Source: Rhodobacterales bacterium 56_14_T64 (GTDB taxonomy: Bacteria; Pseudomonadota; Alphaproteobacteria; Rhodobacterales; Rhodobacteraceae). From it: 64,000 nucleotides of DNA. The DNA is taken from positions 56,597-120,596 of the forward strand of contig MAAY01000079.1 of the NCBI GenBank assembly GCA_002162795.1, in the 5' to 3' direction. The notes under the pieces are model-generated. The model did not search any database. It was not told the origin of the DNA and saw only the letters and a list, made by a program, of their open reading frames with translations. Both the position numbers and the translations under genes were made by a program. This document shows positions 44,348 to 53,081 of this stretch, piece after piece. Every line of letters starts with the position of its first letter. The first letter of the stretch is position 1.

Positions 44348-45145
44348 TCAACGGAATGGGTCGCTCACCTGTAACAAATCCCGGTGGAAGGGCATCAGGT
44401 CGGCCACGGTGACGAAACCGGATCCTCGGGCGGCGGATAGAATGTCTCCGAAATTGTGCCCCAGATGTTCATAAACCATCCGTGTCGCCCGTGTGCCGCT
44501 GCTTTCTTCGCGCACAGTGCGGCTGACATAACCAACCCAGAAGTTGTTTTTCAGGGATGCCGCGCGGGATAGGTAGTTGAACGAACAAGTCAATGCGCCA
44601 CGTCGTGCAATGACCAGCGCCACCCCATCATCCTGTTGAGTTGCGTAGCCTCGAAATTCGCGTGTGTAGGGATCTGTGGGCAGGCCTTGGTGTCGCATAG
44701 CTTCCTTTGCTTCAAATCCTTTGACGTATGTGACACCATCTGAGCGGAACACATGGGACAGCCCGATCAAAAACTGATTGTCTCTTGTGAAGCTACGTCG
44801 TGAAAACCGGTAAATTCCCGATGGAAAGGTATTCTCTGAGAGGGAACTGACGCGGTGACCCAGAAATTCGTCCAAAATCGGTCCGTTAAGGATTTGGCCC
44901 TTGGTATTGAGCGAATTGACAGGTTCTAGTAGTATACGGGCGTCCACTTCAAAAAAGGAACACATCCGTTCCAGCACGTCCGGTCGGGGGAAGCTTTCGC
45001 CAGACAAGTAGCGATTAAATTGCGTCCGGTTGATCCCTAGCTGACGTGACAACTCGGAAATTGAGGGGTATTTTTTCGCCATTTGCCGCAAGTTGGCGCC
45101 AAACATATCGCGCAAATCTGCCGGAGAACGGGGTGACTTTGACAT
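44348..45145 (-). CDS. XRE-family transcriptional regulator with C-terminal sensor-like domain
   Basis: A 265-residue protein. An N-terminal Cro/C1-type helix-turn-helix (about 12-75: SISELSRQLGINRTQFNRYLSGESFPRPDVL, in part) is followed by a ~180-residue domain rich in aromatic residues (FPSGIYRFSRRSF, GYATQQDDGVALVIARRG), without a recognised catalytic motif. It lies 112 bp upstream of the Rieske gene in the same orientation and probably controls it. Ligand unknown. Confidence 0.8.
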   Translation of the reverse strand: MSKSPRSPADLRDMFGANLRQMAKKYPSISELSRQLGINRTQFNRYLSGESFPRPDVLERMCSFFEVDARILLEPVNSLNTKGQILNGPILDEFLGHRVSSLSENTFPSGIYRFSRRSFTRDNQFLIGLSHVFRSDGVTYVKGFEAKEAMRHQGLPTDPYTREFRGYATQQDDGVALVIARRGALTCSFNYLSRAASLKNNFWVGYVSRTVREESSGTRATRMVYEHLGHNFGDILSAARGSGFVTVADLMPFHRDLLQVSDPFR

Positions 45146-45361
45146 GGACTTTGCCTTGGAACTGGTTAACTAAAAATATATTACTAGCGCCGAAGAAAAT
45201 GACATTCAGGGCACTTTTGTCACAGTTGACGCCAAGTAGAGGTAGTTGTGACGCTAGTTAGGTTGCAAGGCTAACTTGTCAGACACAAAAATCAATAGCC
45301 AGACACCGAATTTACCATGTTTGAACGCTTCCATATGTTCCAGAATTGAAGGGTATTCTGA

Positions 45362-45730
45362 ATGAGGCATGGTATGAATGGTGTGGTACTCTGGAGCGAT
45401 GCGAGCCAACACAAGGCCGTCATTTGGTGTGAAGATCAGGGAGACCTTGCCTTCTATTCACAAAAGCACCGCCAGTCGTTTGTAGATCTGCACGAGGGTG
45501 ATCTGATCTGTTTTGACCTGACATTGCAGCACAATCGGCGCATGGCCGAAAATCTGCAAGTGTTGGAAGGGGCCGCCTGTATGGGGTTGGCTCACAACCT
45601 GACCGTAGCTGAGCCTGACGCGGCCGGAGAATCGGATCGCCGACAAAACACCGCCCAGGTCATTCCCTTTGCGGCGCCTGTTGAGCAAAAGCAGCGCGCA
45701 AATATCTCGCGCCGCAATTGTCTGGGATGA
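45362..45730 (+). CDS. Small cold-shock-like (OB-fold) protein
   Basis: About 122 residues. The N-terminal part (NGVVLWSDASQHKAVIWCEDQGDLAFY ... LHEGDLICFDL, abbreviated) follows the beta-strand pattern of a cold-shock/OB domain: a GxVxW start and a GDxxxFxL strand near residue 53. The aromatic RNP motifs are degenerate. A disordered tail follows. The ATG at 45362 has GAAGGG 8 nt upstream; the in-frame ATG at 45374 has GAGG 6 nt upstream and is a fair alternative. Function unknown. It is convergent with ilvH. Confidence 0.55.
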   Translation: MRHGMNGVVLWSDASQHKAVIWCEDQGDLAFYSQKHRQSFVDLHEGDLICFDLTLQHNRRMAENLQVLEGAACMGLAHNLTVAEPDAAGESDRRQNTAQVIPFAAPVEQKQRANISRRNCLG

Positions 45731-45748
45731 TTCTGCGTGTGCGGGGGC

Positions 45749-46309
45749 TTAGTCGCCCCGCAATAAGGCGGCAACGCCGGTTCGTGCAACTTCGACCAAT
45801 CCCAACGGCCGCATCAGATCTGCAAAGGCGTCGATCTTGTCCGGCGCACCAGTGATTTCAAACACAAAGCTGGACAGTGTGCTGTCAACAACATTGGCGC
45901 GGAAGATGTCGGCCAAACGCAGCGCTTCTACTCTCTTTTCACCGTCACCAGACACTTTGAAGATGGCCAGTTCCCGCTCTACAGTTGGTCCCTCGACTGT
46001 AAGATCATGCACTTCATGAACTGGTACGATCCGGCCCAGTTGCGCCTTGATCTGTTCAATGACCTGGGGCGTCCCTTTGGTGACAATGGTGATGCGGCTT
46101 AGGTGGCCGGTATGGTCCACCTCGGCAACAGTCAGGCTTTCAATGTTGTAACCACGACCGGCAAATAGTCCGATAACCCGTGCGAGAACGCCTGGTTCGT
46201 TTTCAACCAGCACCGCAAGTGTATGCCGTTCCTGCACATCCGAAAACGTTGGGCGCAGGTTATAGGCAGAATGGCGGGTCGAGCCTTTTTTGATATGTAG
46301 GGCAGACAT
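45749..46309 (-). CDS. ilvH: Acetolactate synthase regulatory subunit IlvH
   Basis: Small regulatory subunit of acetohydroxyacid synthase, 186 residues. An N-terminal ACT domain (HTLAVLVENEPGVLARVIGLFAGRGYNIESL, in part) binds valine for feedback inhibition. The C-terminal ACT-like domain ends LVEVARTGVAALLRGD. It follows ilvB by 78 bp on the same strand, with a perfect palindrome between them. Confidence 0.95.
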   Translation of the reverse strand: MSALHIKKGSTRHSAYNLRPTFSDVQERHTLAVLVENEPGVLARVIGLFAGRGYNIESLTVAEVDHTGHLSRITIVTKGTPQVIEQIKAQLGRIVPVHEVHDLTVEGPTVERELAIFKVSGDGEKRVEALRLADIFRANVVDSTLSSFVFEITGAPDKIDAFADLMRPLGLVEVARTGVAALLRGD

Positions 46310-46333
46310 GGATAGTCCCTTTCGGTTCTTCGA

Positions 46334-46361
46334 GTCCCGGAAAATTCGAATTTTCCGGGAC
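46334..46361. repeat. Perfect 28-bp palindrome between ilvB and ilvH
   Basis: Both halves (GTCCCGGAAAATTC and its exact reverse complement) fold into an 11-bp stem with a 6-base TTCGAA loop. On the ilvBH transcript no U run follows, so it is more likely an mRNA-stabilising or processing hairpin or a protein site than a terminator. Confidence 0.75.
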
Positions 46362-46387
46362 GTTTTCTATCTGGAAAACGGGTCTGG

Positions 46388-48139
46388 TTACACCAGTACC
46401 GCGCCGCCAGCTTGGATGGCGCCTTCGGTATCGGCCTCACCCAGCAGCATTTCATTATGCGCCTTGCCCGATGGGATCATTGGAAAGCAGTTTTCATGCT
46501 TCTCTACCAGGCAGTCGAAAATCACTGGGCCGTCATACGCCAGCATCTCCATGATCGCGTCATCCAGATCAGCCGGGTCCGAGCAACGGATGCCCTTGGC
46601 GCCAAAGGCTTCGGCCAGTTTGACAAAGTCGGGCAGGGCTTCGGACCAAGACTGCGAATAACGCGACCCATGCAGTAGTTCTTGCCACTGGCGCACCATG
46701 CCAAGACGTTCGTTGTTCAGGATGAACTGTTTCACGGGTAGCTTGTACTGTGTTGCCGTGCCCATTTCCTGCATGTTCATCAACCACGAGGCCTCGCCCG
46801 CGACGTTGATCACCAGGGCGTCAGGATGCGCCATTTGCACACCGATGGAGGCGGGGAAGCCATAGCCCATAGTGCCAAGACCGCCTGATGTCATCCAGCG
46901 GTTGGGGTCTTCAAAGTTCAGGAACTGCGCCGCCCACATCTGGTGCTGGCCCACTTCGGTGGTGATATAGCGGTCGTATTTCTTGGTCAGGGCTTCCAAC
47001 CGCGACAGTGCATACTGCGGCTTGATAGTTTTCTTGTCCTCGGCAAACTTCAGGCAATCCACCTTGCGCCAATCGTCAATCTGACGTGTCCAGGACACCA
47101 GCGCCTCGGCATTGGTTTTGCGGCCGCGCGATTTCCAGATCTTCAGCAGATCTTCGAGCACATGGCCAACGTCACCGACGATGGGAATATCAACCCGGAT
47201 CACCTTGTTGATCGAGGAGGGGTCAATATCGATATGTGCCTTGGTAGAACCCGGCGAAAAGGACGAGAGCACACCGGTGATACGGTCGTCAAAGCGCGCA
47301 CCAACGTTGATCATCAGATCGCAGTCGTGCATTGCCATATTGGCTTCATACAAGCCGTGCATGCCTAGCATTCCCAGCCAGTGTTTGCCCGAAGCGGGAT
47401 AGGCGCCAAGCCCCATCAGAGTTGAAGTGATTGGAATGCCGGTGGACTCGACCAGTTCGCGCAGCAATTGGCTGGCTGCAGGGCCAGAGTTGATGACCCC
47501 GCCGCCAGTGTAAAACAGTGGGCGCTCAGCTTTTTCCAAAGCTGCAACCAGTTCGGTTATCGCCTCTACGTCGCCTTTTACCGGCGGCTGATAGTGGGAC
47601 GCCGAGGGTTTGGGCCCAGTATAGGTGCCGGTGGCAAACTGCACGTCCTTGGGAATATCGACCAAAACCGGCCCAGGGCGACCAGTGGTGGCAACGTGGA
47701 ACGCCTCGTGCAGCACAGCCGCCAGCTTGTCAGTGTCCTTGACCAGCCAGTTGTGCTTGGTGCAGGGGCGGGTGATGCCAACGGTGTCAGCCTCTTGAAA
47801 GGCGTCTGAACCGATCATGAAGCTCGGTACCTGGCCAGTCAGAACAACGAGCGGGATAGAATCCAGCAGCGCATCGGTCAATCCGGTCACCGCGTTGGTG
47901 GCACCCGGACCCGAAGTGACCAGAACAACACCAGGTTTTCCGGTGGAGCGCGCATAGCCTTCTGCTGCATGCAAGGCACCCTGTTCGTGGCGCACCAGAA
48001 TGTGCTGGATATCGTTCTGCAGAAAGATCTCGTCATAGATCGGTAGGACGGCACCACCAGGGTATCCAAATACTGTGTCCACACCCTGATCCTTCAGGGC
48101 TTGAATTACCATTCTTGCGCCGGTCATCTCACGTGTCAT
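46388..48139 (-). CDS. ilvB: Acetolactate synthase catalytic subunit IlvB
   Basis: Thiamine-diphosphate enzyme of branched-chain amino-acid synthesis, 583 residues. It shows VFGYPGGAVLPIYDEIF, the activating glutamate in RHEQGALHAAEGYARSTG, the FAD/hydrophobic centre GARFDDRITG, and the TPP/metal block VAGEASWLMNMQEMGTA. The glutamate in GEAS instead of the usual GDAS is, as far as I recall, normal for Rhodobacterales IlvB. The ATG at 48139 has GGAG 8 nt upstream; the frame extends to 48223 through the attenuator and that extension is not translated as part of IlvB. Expression is controlled by the leader listed below. Confidence 0.95.
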   Translation of the reverse strand: MTREMTGARMVIQALKDQGVDTVFGYPGGAVLPIYDEIFLQNDIQHILVRHEQGALHAAEGYARSTGKPGVVLVTSGPGATNAVTGLTDALLDSIPLVVLTGQVPSFMIGSDAFQEADTVGITRPCTKHNWLVKDTDKLAAVLHEAFHVATTGRPGPVLVDIPKDVQFATGTYTGPKPSASHYQPPVKGDVEAITELVAALEKAERPLFYTGGGVINSGPAASQLLRELVESTGIPITSTLMGLGAYPASGKHWLGMLGMHGLYEANMAMHDCDLMINVGARFDDRITGVLSSFSPGSTKAHIDIDPSSINKVIRVDIPIVGDVGHVLEDLLKIWKSRGRKTNAEALVSWTRQIDDWRKVDCLKFAEDKKTIKPQYALSRLEALTKKYDRYITTEVGQHQMWAAQFLNFEDPNRWMTSGGLGTMGYGFPASIGVQMAHPDALVINVAGEASWLMNMQEMGTATQYKLPVKQFILNNERLGMVRQWQELLHGSRYSQSWSEALPDFVKLAEAFGAKGIRCSDPADLDDAIMEMLAYDGPVIFDCLVEKHENCFPMIPSGKAHNEMLLGEADTEGAIQAGGAVLV

Positions 48140-48189
48140 CTGCTTTGCTCCATTGGCGTCGTCGTCTGTATCATTTTGTCTCTGCGCAT

Positions 48190-48219
48190 AAAAAAAGCCC
48201 CCGATTTTATGTCGGAGGC
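48190..48219 (-). terminator. ilvB attenuator terminator
   Basis: On the minus-strand transcript GCCTCCGA pairs with TCGGGGGC (48197-48219, one wobble) and is followed by seven U residues (48196-48190). It lies between the leader peptide and ilvB. An alternative 9-bp pairing, GCGCATGGG (48260-48252) with CCCATGCGC (48226-48218), overlaps its 5' arm and can act as antiterminator. Confidence 0.85.
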
Positions 48220-48244
48220 GCATGGGTTCGAAAATGGTTTACCG

Positions 48245-48292
48245 TTACCGGCCCATGCGCTTGGTTCCTACGATGACTACTAGGGTGATCAT
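48245..48292 (-). CDS. ilvB leader peptide (branched-chain attenuator)
   Basis: A 15-residue frame, MITLVVIVGTKRMGR, with AAGGAG upstream. It has a run of regulatory codons: Ile2, Leu4, Val5, Val6, Ile7, Val8. Stalling on these codons would leave the segment encoding the KRMG end free to form the antiterminator, while a ribosome reaching the UAA would cover it and let the terminator form. This is the classical layout of transcription attenuation by charged Ile/Leu/Val tRNA. It is too short for ordinary gene callers. Confidence 0.85.
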   Translation of the reverse strand: MITLVVIVGTKRMGR

Positions 48293-48554
48293 TGTCCCTG
48301 GCTCCTTTTGCGTTAAAGGCGACATTATGGGCGGCGGGCAGGGGCGTCAACAGGCAATTGAGCCAATTTTGGGGTGAAATTTGACATTTTGTTGCGCTCT
48401 GGTGTGCGAATGTGAAATATTTGGAAATTGTTGACTTGAAATGCGGTTGAAAGTGACTGGATCGTCTGTCTGCCGTCCCAAGTAAGTGTCGGCAATCGGG
48501 GATCCAGGGTGTTGGCTGTCTATATTGGCGCCGAAAATGCAGGCAAATCTTGGA

Positions 48555-49199
48555 TTATAATCCTGCACCCGTGCCCTGCAGTACCCCATGTTCTAGCGCA
48601 TAGCGGGTTAGCCCGGCGGTAGAGCTGATGCCAAGCTTACGCTTGATGTTCTTGCGGTGGGTCTCAACCGTGCGCACAGAGATGTCGAGCACCAGGGCGA
48701 CCTCTTTGTTCGATTTTCCCTGCGCCAATTCCAGCAGGATGGTCTGTTCGCGGGTGGTGAGGGATTCGCGGGTGCTGCCGTCTTTGGGCTCCAAGGATCC
48801 TTTGGCACCGGTGCAGAGGTACTTGTTACCCAGCATTACCGCATCGATGGCCTGTTTTATTTCGTCGGTGGGGACGTCTTTCAGAATATATCCCATGGCG
48901 CCGTGGCTAAGGGCACTGGAGATGTATTCCGGGCTGTCGTGCATCGTCAGGATCAGAATGCGGGTGGCTGGCGCGCGTTCAAGCAGGATCTCGGTGGCAC
49001 TGAGACCGCCAAGATCGGGCATGTTCAGGTCCATCAGGATCACGTCCGGAGCTAGTTCTGCTGCCCTCTCAACCGCCTCGCGGCCATTGTTGAGGGAGCC
49101 GACAACTTCGATGTCGTCATAGCTTTCTAGGATCGACTGGATGCCTTCGGCGACCATTGGATGATCATCGACGATCAGCACTCGAATTAGTTGGGTCAT
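48555..49199 (-). CDS. NarL/FixJ-family response regulator
   Basis: A 214-residue response regulator. The receiver domain shows VLIVDDHPMVAEG with the acidic pocket, phospho-acceptor Asp57 in VILMDLNMPD, and Lys in YILKDVP. A LuxR-type helix-turn-helix follows (about 148-205: LTTREQTILLELAQGKSNKEVALVL in part, SVRTVETHRKNIKRKLG). The ATG at 49199 begins the receiver. It lies 58 bp after the histidine kinase gene on the same strand. The TRAP transporter genes read away from this pair and are the likely target. Confidence 0.92.
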   Translation of the reverse strand: MTQLIRVLIVDDHPMVAEGIQSILESYDDIEVVGSLNNGREAVERAAELAPDVILMDLNMPDLGGLSATEILLERAPATRILILTMHDSPEYISSALSHGAMGYILKDVPTDEIKQAIDAVMLGNKYLCTGAKGSLEPKDGSTRESLTTREQTILLELAQGKSNKEVALVLDISVRTVETHRKNIKRKLGISSTAGLTRYALEHGVLQGTGAGL

Positions 49200-49257
49200 T
49201 GGCTCCCCCAAAAGCAAATGGCACGATTTGGATCCCACCACACAGATGCAAGTACTG

Positions 49258-50676
49258 CTATGTGGTCTCGGCCTTGCCGCCAGGCGGCAGCAGATGGCTC
49301 AATGGCAGCCGGGCTTCTATCACCGTGCCGCCTTGGGTGCCACGTGATGACAGAATGCGCAGGGTGCCGTCAAGCTGTTCAATCCGTTCTTGCATGTTAC
49401 GCAACCCGATGCCTGATCCGTCGCGATCCTGGACAGCAGGCAGGCCAGTGCCATTGTCCGAGATGCGCATGGTGGCCCCCTTGGCGTGGCCGCGCAGGTC
49501 CATGGACACATGGGTTGCATTGGCGTGGCGTTCGATATTTGTCAGCGCTTCTTGCGCGATACGGTACAGGGCGATCTTGCTGTTCTGGTCCAACCGGTTG
49601 CTAAAGACTACGGTGCTGAAATCGGTTTCTATGCCGGTGCGGGTGGCAAAATCACCGGTTAGTGCCTTGAGAGCAGGGCCAAGGCCCAGATCGTCGAGCA
49701 CAGCAGGGCGTAGATCGCGACTGATCCTGCGGACCTCGGAAATTGCGGTGCCCAGGTTGTCCAATCCCCTGTCTAGCGGCGGCAGGGCGCGATCATACTC
49801 GCCTCGGGACATGCGGCGCCGGGCGTTGTCTAAGGTAAAGCGCACGCCAACCAGCATTTGACTGATCCCATCATGCAATTCACGCGCCACGCGGCCACGC
49901 TCTTCTTCCTGAGTATCGAACACTCTTTGGGTTAGCTCTTTCAACTTGGCATCTGCCAACCGACGCTCACGGATATTAAGCACCATGCCCGAGGCAAACA
50001 CTGCCATCAGCGCTGTCAGCGCAATGGCACCGATATAGACAAAGGTGCGCTGCACCCGTGCCTTGACCTCTGCACGGGCCGCAGCCACCGAGGCCAGCAC
50101 GTCGTCAATAAACACACCAGTGCCCACCGCCCATTGCCAATCCTGCAATCCAACAACATAGGCAACCATCTGGGCGGATTCTCCGGTTGACGGTTTTTGC
50201 CACATAAAACTGTGCCAACCAGCGCCCTCGCGGGCGAGCCTGATGAATTCATCCACAACAGGCACACCGTTTTTGTCAGTAAGCCCACTCCAGTTTTGAT
50301 TGATGAACTCGGTCTGACGTGGGCTGACAAGGTTGGTGCCATCATAGTCGTAGACAAAAAAGAACCCGTCGGTGCCATAAATCATCGATGATAAAATCTG
50401 GGCCACTTGGGTTTTGGCCTCTTGGTCGTCCGGTTGGGCGCGGCCATAGATAAAGGAAAACCCATTACGAGCCTGAGTGACATAGTTTCTCAGCTCCGCC
50501 TTCTTAGCCTCAAGCAATTGGTGTTCCAGCGCCTGTATCTCGCGTTCGGCCAGGGCACGCGACTGATAGGCCACCAGAACAGCAATTGCCGTTACCGCTG
50601 CGATCAGCGGTATTGTGGCCAAGAGTGACAGTTTTTGTGCGTAATTCGGACGAACGAGGGGGCGTAACAGGCGCAT
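49258..50676 (-). CDS. Sensor histidine kinase with extracytoplasmic Cache domain
   Basis: A 472-residue NarX-type kinase. A membrane segment (about 17-37) leads into a periplasmic sCache/Cache_2 domain (about 40-195, with FFFVYDYDGTNLVSPRQ and WQWAVGTGVFIDDV), then a second membrane segment (about 215-235). A HisKA_3 dimerisation helix carries the phospho-histidine in RVARELHDGISQMLVG, and an HATPase domain follows (IAQEALTNIERHA, ISDNGTGL, GIGLRNMQERI). Cache domains of this type bind small carboxylates, which fits control of the adjacent TRAP transporter for such acids. Confidence 0.92.
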   Translation of the reverse strand: MRLLRPLVRPNYAQKLSLLATIPLIAAVTAIAVLVAYQSRALAEREIQALEHQLLEAKKAELRNYVTQARNGFSFIYGRAQPDDQEAKTQVAQILSSMIYGTDGFFFVYDYDGTNLVSPRQTEFINQNWSGLTDKNGVPVVDEFIRLAREGAGWHSFMWQKPSTGESAQMVAYVVGLQDWQWAVGTGVFIDDVLASVAAARAEVKARVQRTFVYIGAIALTALMAVFASGMVLNIRERRLADAKLKELTQRVFDTQEEERGRVARELHDGISQMLVGVRFTLDNARRRMSRGEYDRALPPLDRGLDNLGTAISEVRRISRDLRPAVLDDLGLGPALKALTGDFATRTGIETDFSTVVFSNRLDQNSKIALYRIAQEALTNIERHANATHVSMDLRGHAKGATMRISDNGTGLPAVQDRDGSGIGLRNMQERIEQLDGTLRILSSRGTQGGTVIEARLPLSHLLPPGGKAETT

Positions 50677-50929
50677 GCGGCGAATCGATACGCAATTGGA
50701 GGCGGAAAATCAAAGCCCGAGCGCATAATTTCTTGCAAAAGATGCCTGGCGGGGCAGGCGTGGGACAGAAAATTGCGCAATAATTGGTGGTTTTGGTTAA
50801 AAAACACCCGGCTCTACGCAGTAGTAGGTATTCACATCGTTTGAACCGTGGCTAGGCTAGCGACACTTGTATCGATCCGTTCGGCCTTTGGGTCAGGACA
50901 ATCCGAATAATCTGGGAGGAATAACACTT

Positions 50930-52012
50930 ATGGATCGTCGTTCATTTCTAAAGACATCCGCACTCGGCGGAACCGCAGCTGCAGCAACTACGCTGGCTGC
51001 ACCTGCCTATGCACAGGGCAAGCGCACCCTGACTATGGTCACATCCTGGGGCCGTGGCCTGGCAGGCGTTTTTGACGCAGCCCAGCACGTTGCAGACAGC
51101 ATTGACGCCATGTCCGATGGCAGCTTGAACATCGAAATTAAAGCCGCAGGCGAGCTGGTTGGCGCGTTTGAAGTGTTTGACGCTGTGTCTTCGGGCCAGG
51201 CTGACATGTATCACTCGGCTGACTACTACTTTGTCGGTCAGCACCCTGCTTATGCTTTCTTCACATCCGCTCCGTTTGGCATGACCGCACAGGAACTGCT
51301 GAACTGGTATCACCACGGTGAAGGTCAGAAATTCCACGACGAACTGGGTCAGATCTTTGGTCTGAAGCCGTTCCTGGCTGGTAACACAGGTGGTCAGGCC
51401 GGTGGCTGGTTCAACAAAGAGATCAATGGTCCCGAAGACTTCAACGGTCTGAAATTCCGTATGCCTGGTCTGGGCGGCAAAGCTCTGGGTAAACTGGGTG
51501 CTTCCGTACAGAACATTCCGGGTTCCGAAGTGTACCAGGCTCTGTCCTCGGGTGCCATCGACGGTACCGAGTGGATCGGTCCTTGGGCGGATGAAAAGGC
51601 TGGTTTCCAGGAAATCACCAAGACCTACTACACCGCTGGCTTCCACGAGCCAGGTGCTGCTCTGACACTGGCAACCAACCTCGACGTGTTTGAAAGCCTG
51701 TCGCCTGCGCACCAGAAAATCATCGAAGTTGCTGCTGGTGACACGCACCAGTGGAACCTGGCTCAGTTCCTGAACAACAACGGTGCGGCGCTGCAGCGTC
51801 TGCAAGCCGGTGGCGTTAAGGTTCTGGAATTCCCTGACTCGGTCTGGGATGCCTTTGGCAAGGCTTCGGCTGAGGTGATGGAAGAGAACATGGGCGATGA
51901 GTTGTTCAAGACAATCAACGACAGCTACAACGCGTCGATGAAAGCGTCTTCGTCCTGGTTGAAGCAGTCGTCGGGCACTTATACTGCTCAGCGCGACCGC
52001 GTTCTGGGCTAA
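50930..52012 (+). CDS. TRAP transporter solute-binding protein (FcbT1/TakP-type DctP)
   Basis: A 360-residue periplasmic binding protein with a Tat-type signal (MDRRSFLKTSALGGTAAAA, cleaved after AYAQG). Family blocks are FEVFDAVSSGQADMYHSADYYFVGQ and GSEVYQALSSGAIDGTEWIGPW (in part). The EWIGPW element holds the carboxylate- and cation-binding site in TakP-like proteins for 2-oxo acids. GGGAGGA lies upstream of the ATG at 50930; the frame extends to 50867. A terminator-like hairpin follows before the permease genes. The substrate is probably a monocarboxylate or 2-oxo acid. Confidence 0.9.
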   Translation: MDRRSFLKTSALGGTAAAATTLAAPAYAQGKRTLTMVTSWGRGLAGVFDAAQHVADSIDAMSDGSLNIEIKAAGELVGAFEVFDAVSSGQADMYHSADYYFVGQHPAYAFFTSAPFGMTAQELLNWYHHGEGQKFHDELGQIFGLKPFLAGNTGGQAGGWFNKEINGPEDFNGLKFRMPGLGGKALGKLGASVQNIPGSEVYQALSSGAIDGTEWIGPWADEKAGFQEITKTYYTAGFHEPGAALTLATNLDVFESLSPAHQKIIEVAAGDTHQWNLAQFLNNNGAALQRLQAGGVKVLEFPDSVWDAFGKASAEVMEENMGDELFKTINDSYNASMKASSSWLKQSSGTYTAQRDRVLG

Positions 52013-52034
52013 CTTCGTCTAACGAAAACCACTT

Positions 52035-52065
52035 GGATCCTCCGCGCCCGCGGGGGATCCTTTTT
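52035..52065 (+). terminator. Intra-operon hairpin after the TRAP binding-protein gene
   Basis: GGATCCTCCGCG (52035-52046) pairs with CGCGGGGGATCC (52049-52060) with one wobble, followed by TTTTT. A strong terminator-like structure between dctP and dctQ, likely giving partial termination so the binding protein exceeds the permeases. Confidence 0.8.
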
Positions 52066-52128
52066 CCAATTGCAGCAGACAGGATGGCGGTGCCGCCAGA
52101 CCACTGCAGGCAATGATCCGGGGGCAAA

Positions 52129-53064
52129 ATGCAGGAAGATAGTAGCATCTCCTTGGCAGGTGTATTTGGGGGGCTCTATGATGGGCTCTGGTGGCTGATC
52201 CAAAGTATTGGCATGGCCTTCTATAATTTCGGCTATGCGGTCAGCCATCCGCAGCTTTGGCTCGATTGGTCGGACAAGCAGGCAGTGATGCGGTTTGTCT
52301 ACTACGGTGGCTCTGTCGAATTCTTTTTTGTGGCGTTCACGACCTTCCTGGTCCTGACCGCTATAGGAATTTACCATCGTGGCTTCATGTGGGGCATGGT
52401 GCGCGGCCTGGAAGGTTTCGCCAATACGGTGGGACGGTTCTTTGCCTGGGCTGGGCTGCTGATGGTTGTTCAGCAAATCATCATCGTGTTCATCCAGCGG
52501 GTGTTCGCGCGACCAGACATGAGCTTTGGTTTGGGTATTCCCTTGCAGATGGACATCAGCTGGTTTGCCGAAGAGTTGAAACTTTACAATGCCTTGGTGG
52601 TCTGTCTTTGCGTAACCTACACCTTTGTTCAGGGCGGCCATGTGCGCGTCGATTTGGTTTATGCCGGTGTCAGTTACCGCACTAAGAAGGTGATCGACAT
52701 GGTCGGGTCATTGATCTTCATGATGCCCTCGGCGGTGCTGATCTGGATGTACGGCTGGTTCTTCATGTGGCGTCACCTGATTGTGCCCAACCCTTCGGCC
52801 AGTGATACGCTGGAGCGGCTACTGATGAAGTCCCGAGCATTGCGTTGGAACATCGAGACCATCGGGTTCAGCCCAAACGGGTTTAACGGGTACTTCCTGT
52901 TCAAAATCCTGCTGATTTCATTTGCCGGCATGGTCTTCCTGCACGCAATGGCCTTTTTCTACCGCTCGTTTCTAGAGTGCGTCGAAGGGCAGGGCAGCGA
53001 AGGTAAATACCTCGATAAGGACAGCCTTGGCGAGGGCGAAGAAGCCTATGAAGGCGCTCATTAA
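52129..53064 (+). CDS. TRAP transporter small permease (FcbT2/DctQ-type)
   Basis: A 311-residue membrane subunit with four or more hydrophobic segments (VEFFFVAFTTFLVLTAIGIYH, WAGLLMVVQQIIIVFIQ and others) and the DctQ-like block TYTFVQGGHVRVDLVYAGVSYRTKKVIDM, in part. It is longer than ordinary DctQ (about 170-200 residues), as in the FcbT-type subclass. It is followed 17 bp later by the large permease gene. Confidence 0.88.
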   Translation: MQEDSSISLAGVFGGLYDGLWWLIQSIGMAFYNFGYAVSHPQLWLDWSDKQAVMRFVYYGGSVEFFFVAFTTFLVLTAIGIYHRGFMWGMVRGLEGFANTVGRFFAWAGLLMVVQQIIIVFIQRVFARPDMSFGLGIPLQMDISWFAEELKLYNALVVCLCVTYTFVQGGHVRVDLVYAGVSYRTKKVIDMVGSLIFMMPSAVLIWMYGWFFMWRHLIVPNPSASDTLERLLMKSRALRWNIETIGFSPNGFNGYFLFKILLISFAGMVFLHAMAFFYRSFLECVEGQGSEGKYLDKDSLGEGEEAYEGAH

Positions 53065-53081
53065 TCTAAAGGACAGCGGAT

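Noticed and set aside
46388..48139. Unusual GEAS instead of GDAS in the IlvB cofactor motif
   Set aside because: From memory this variant is usual in Rhodobacterales IlvB, and the rest of the enzyme is intact.
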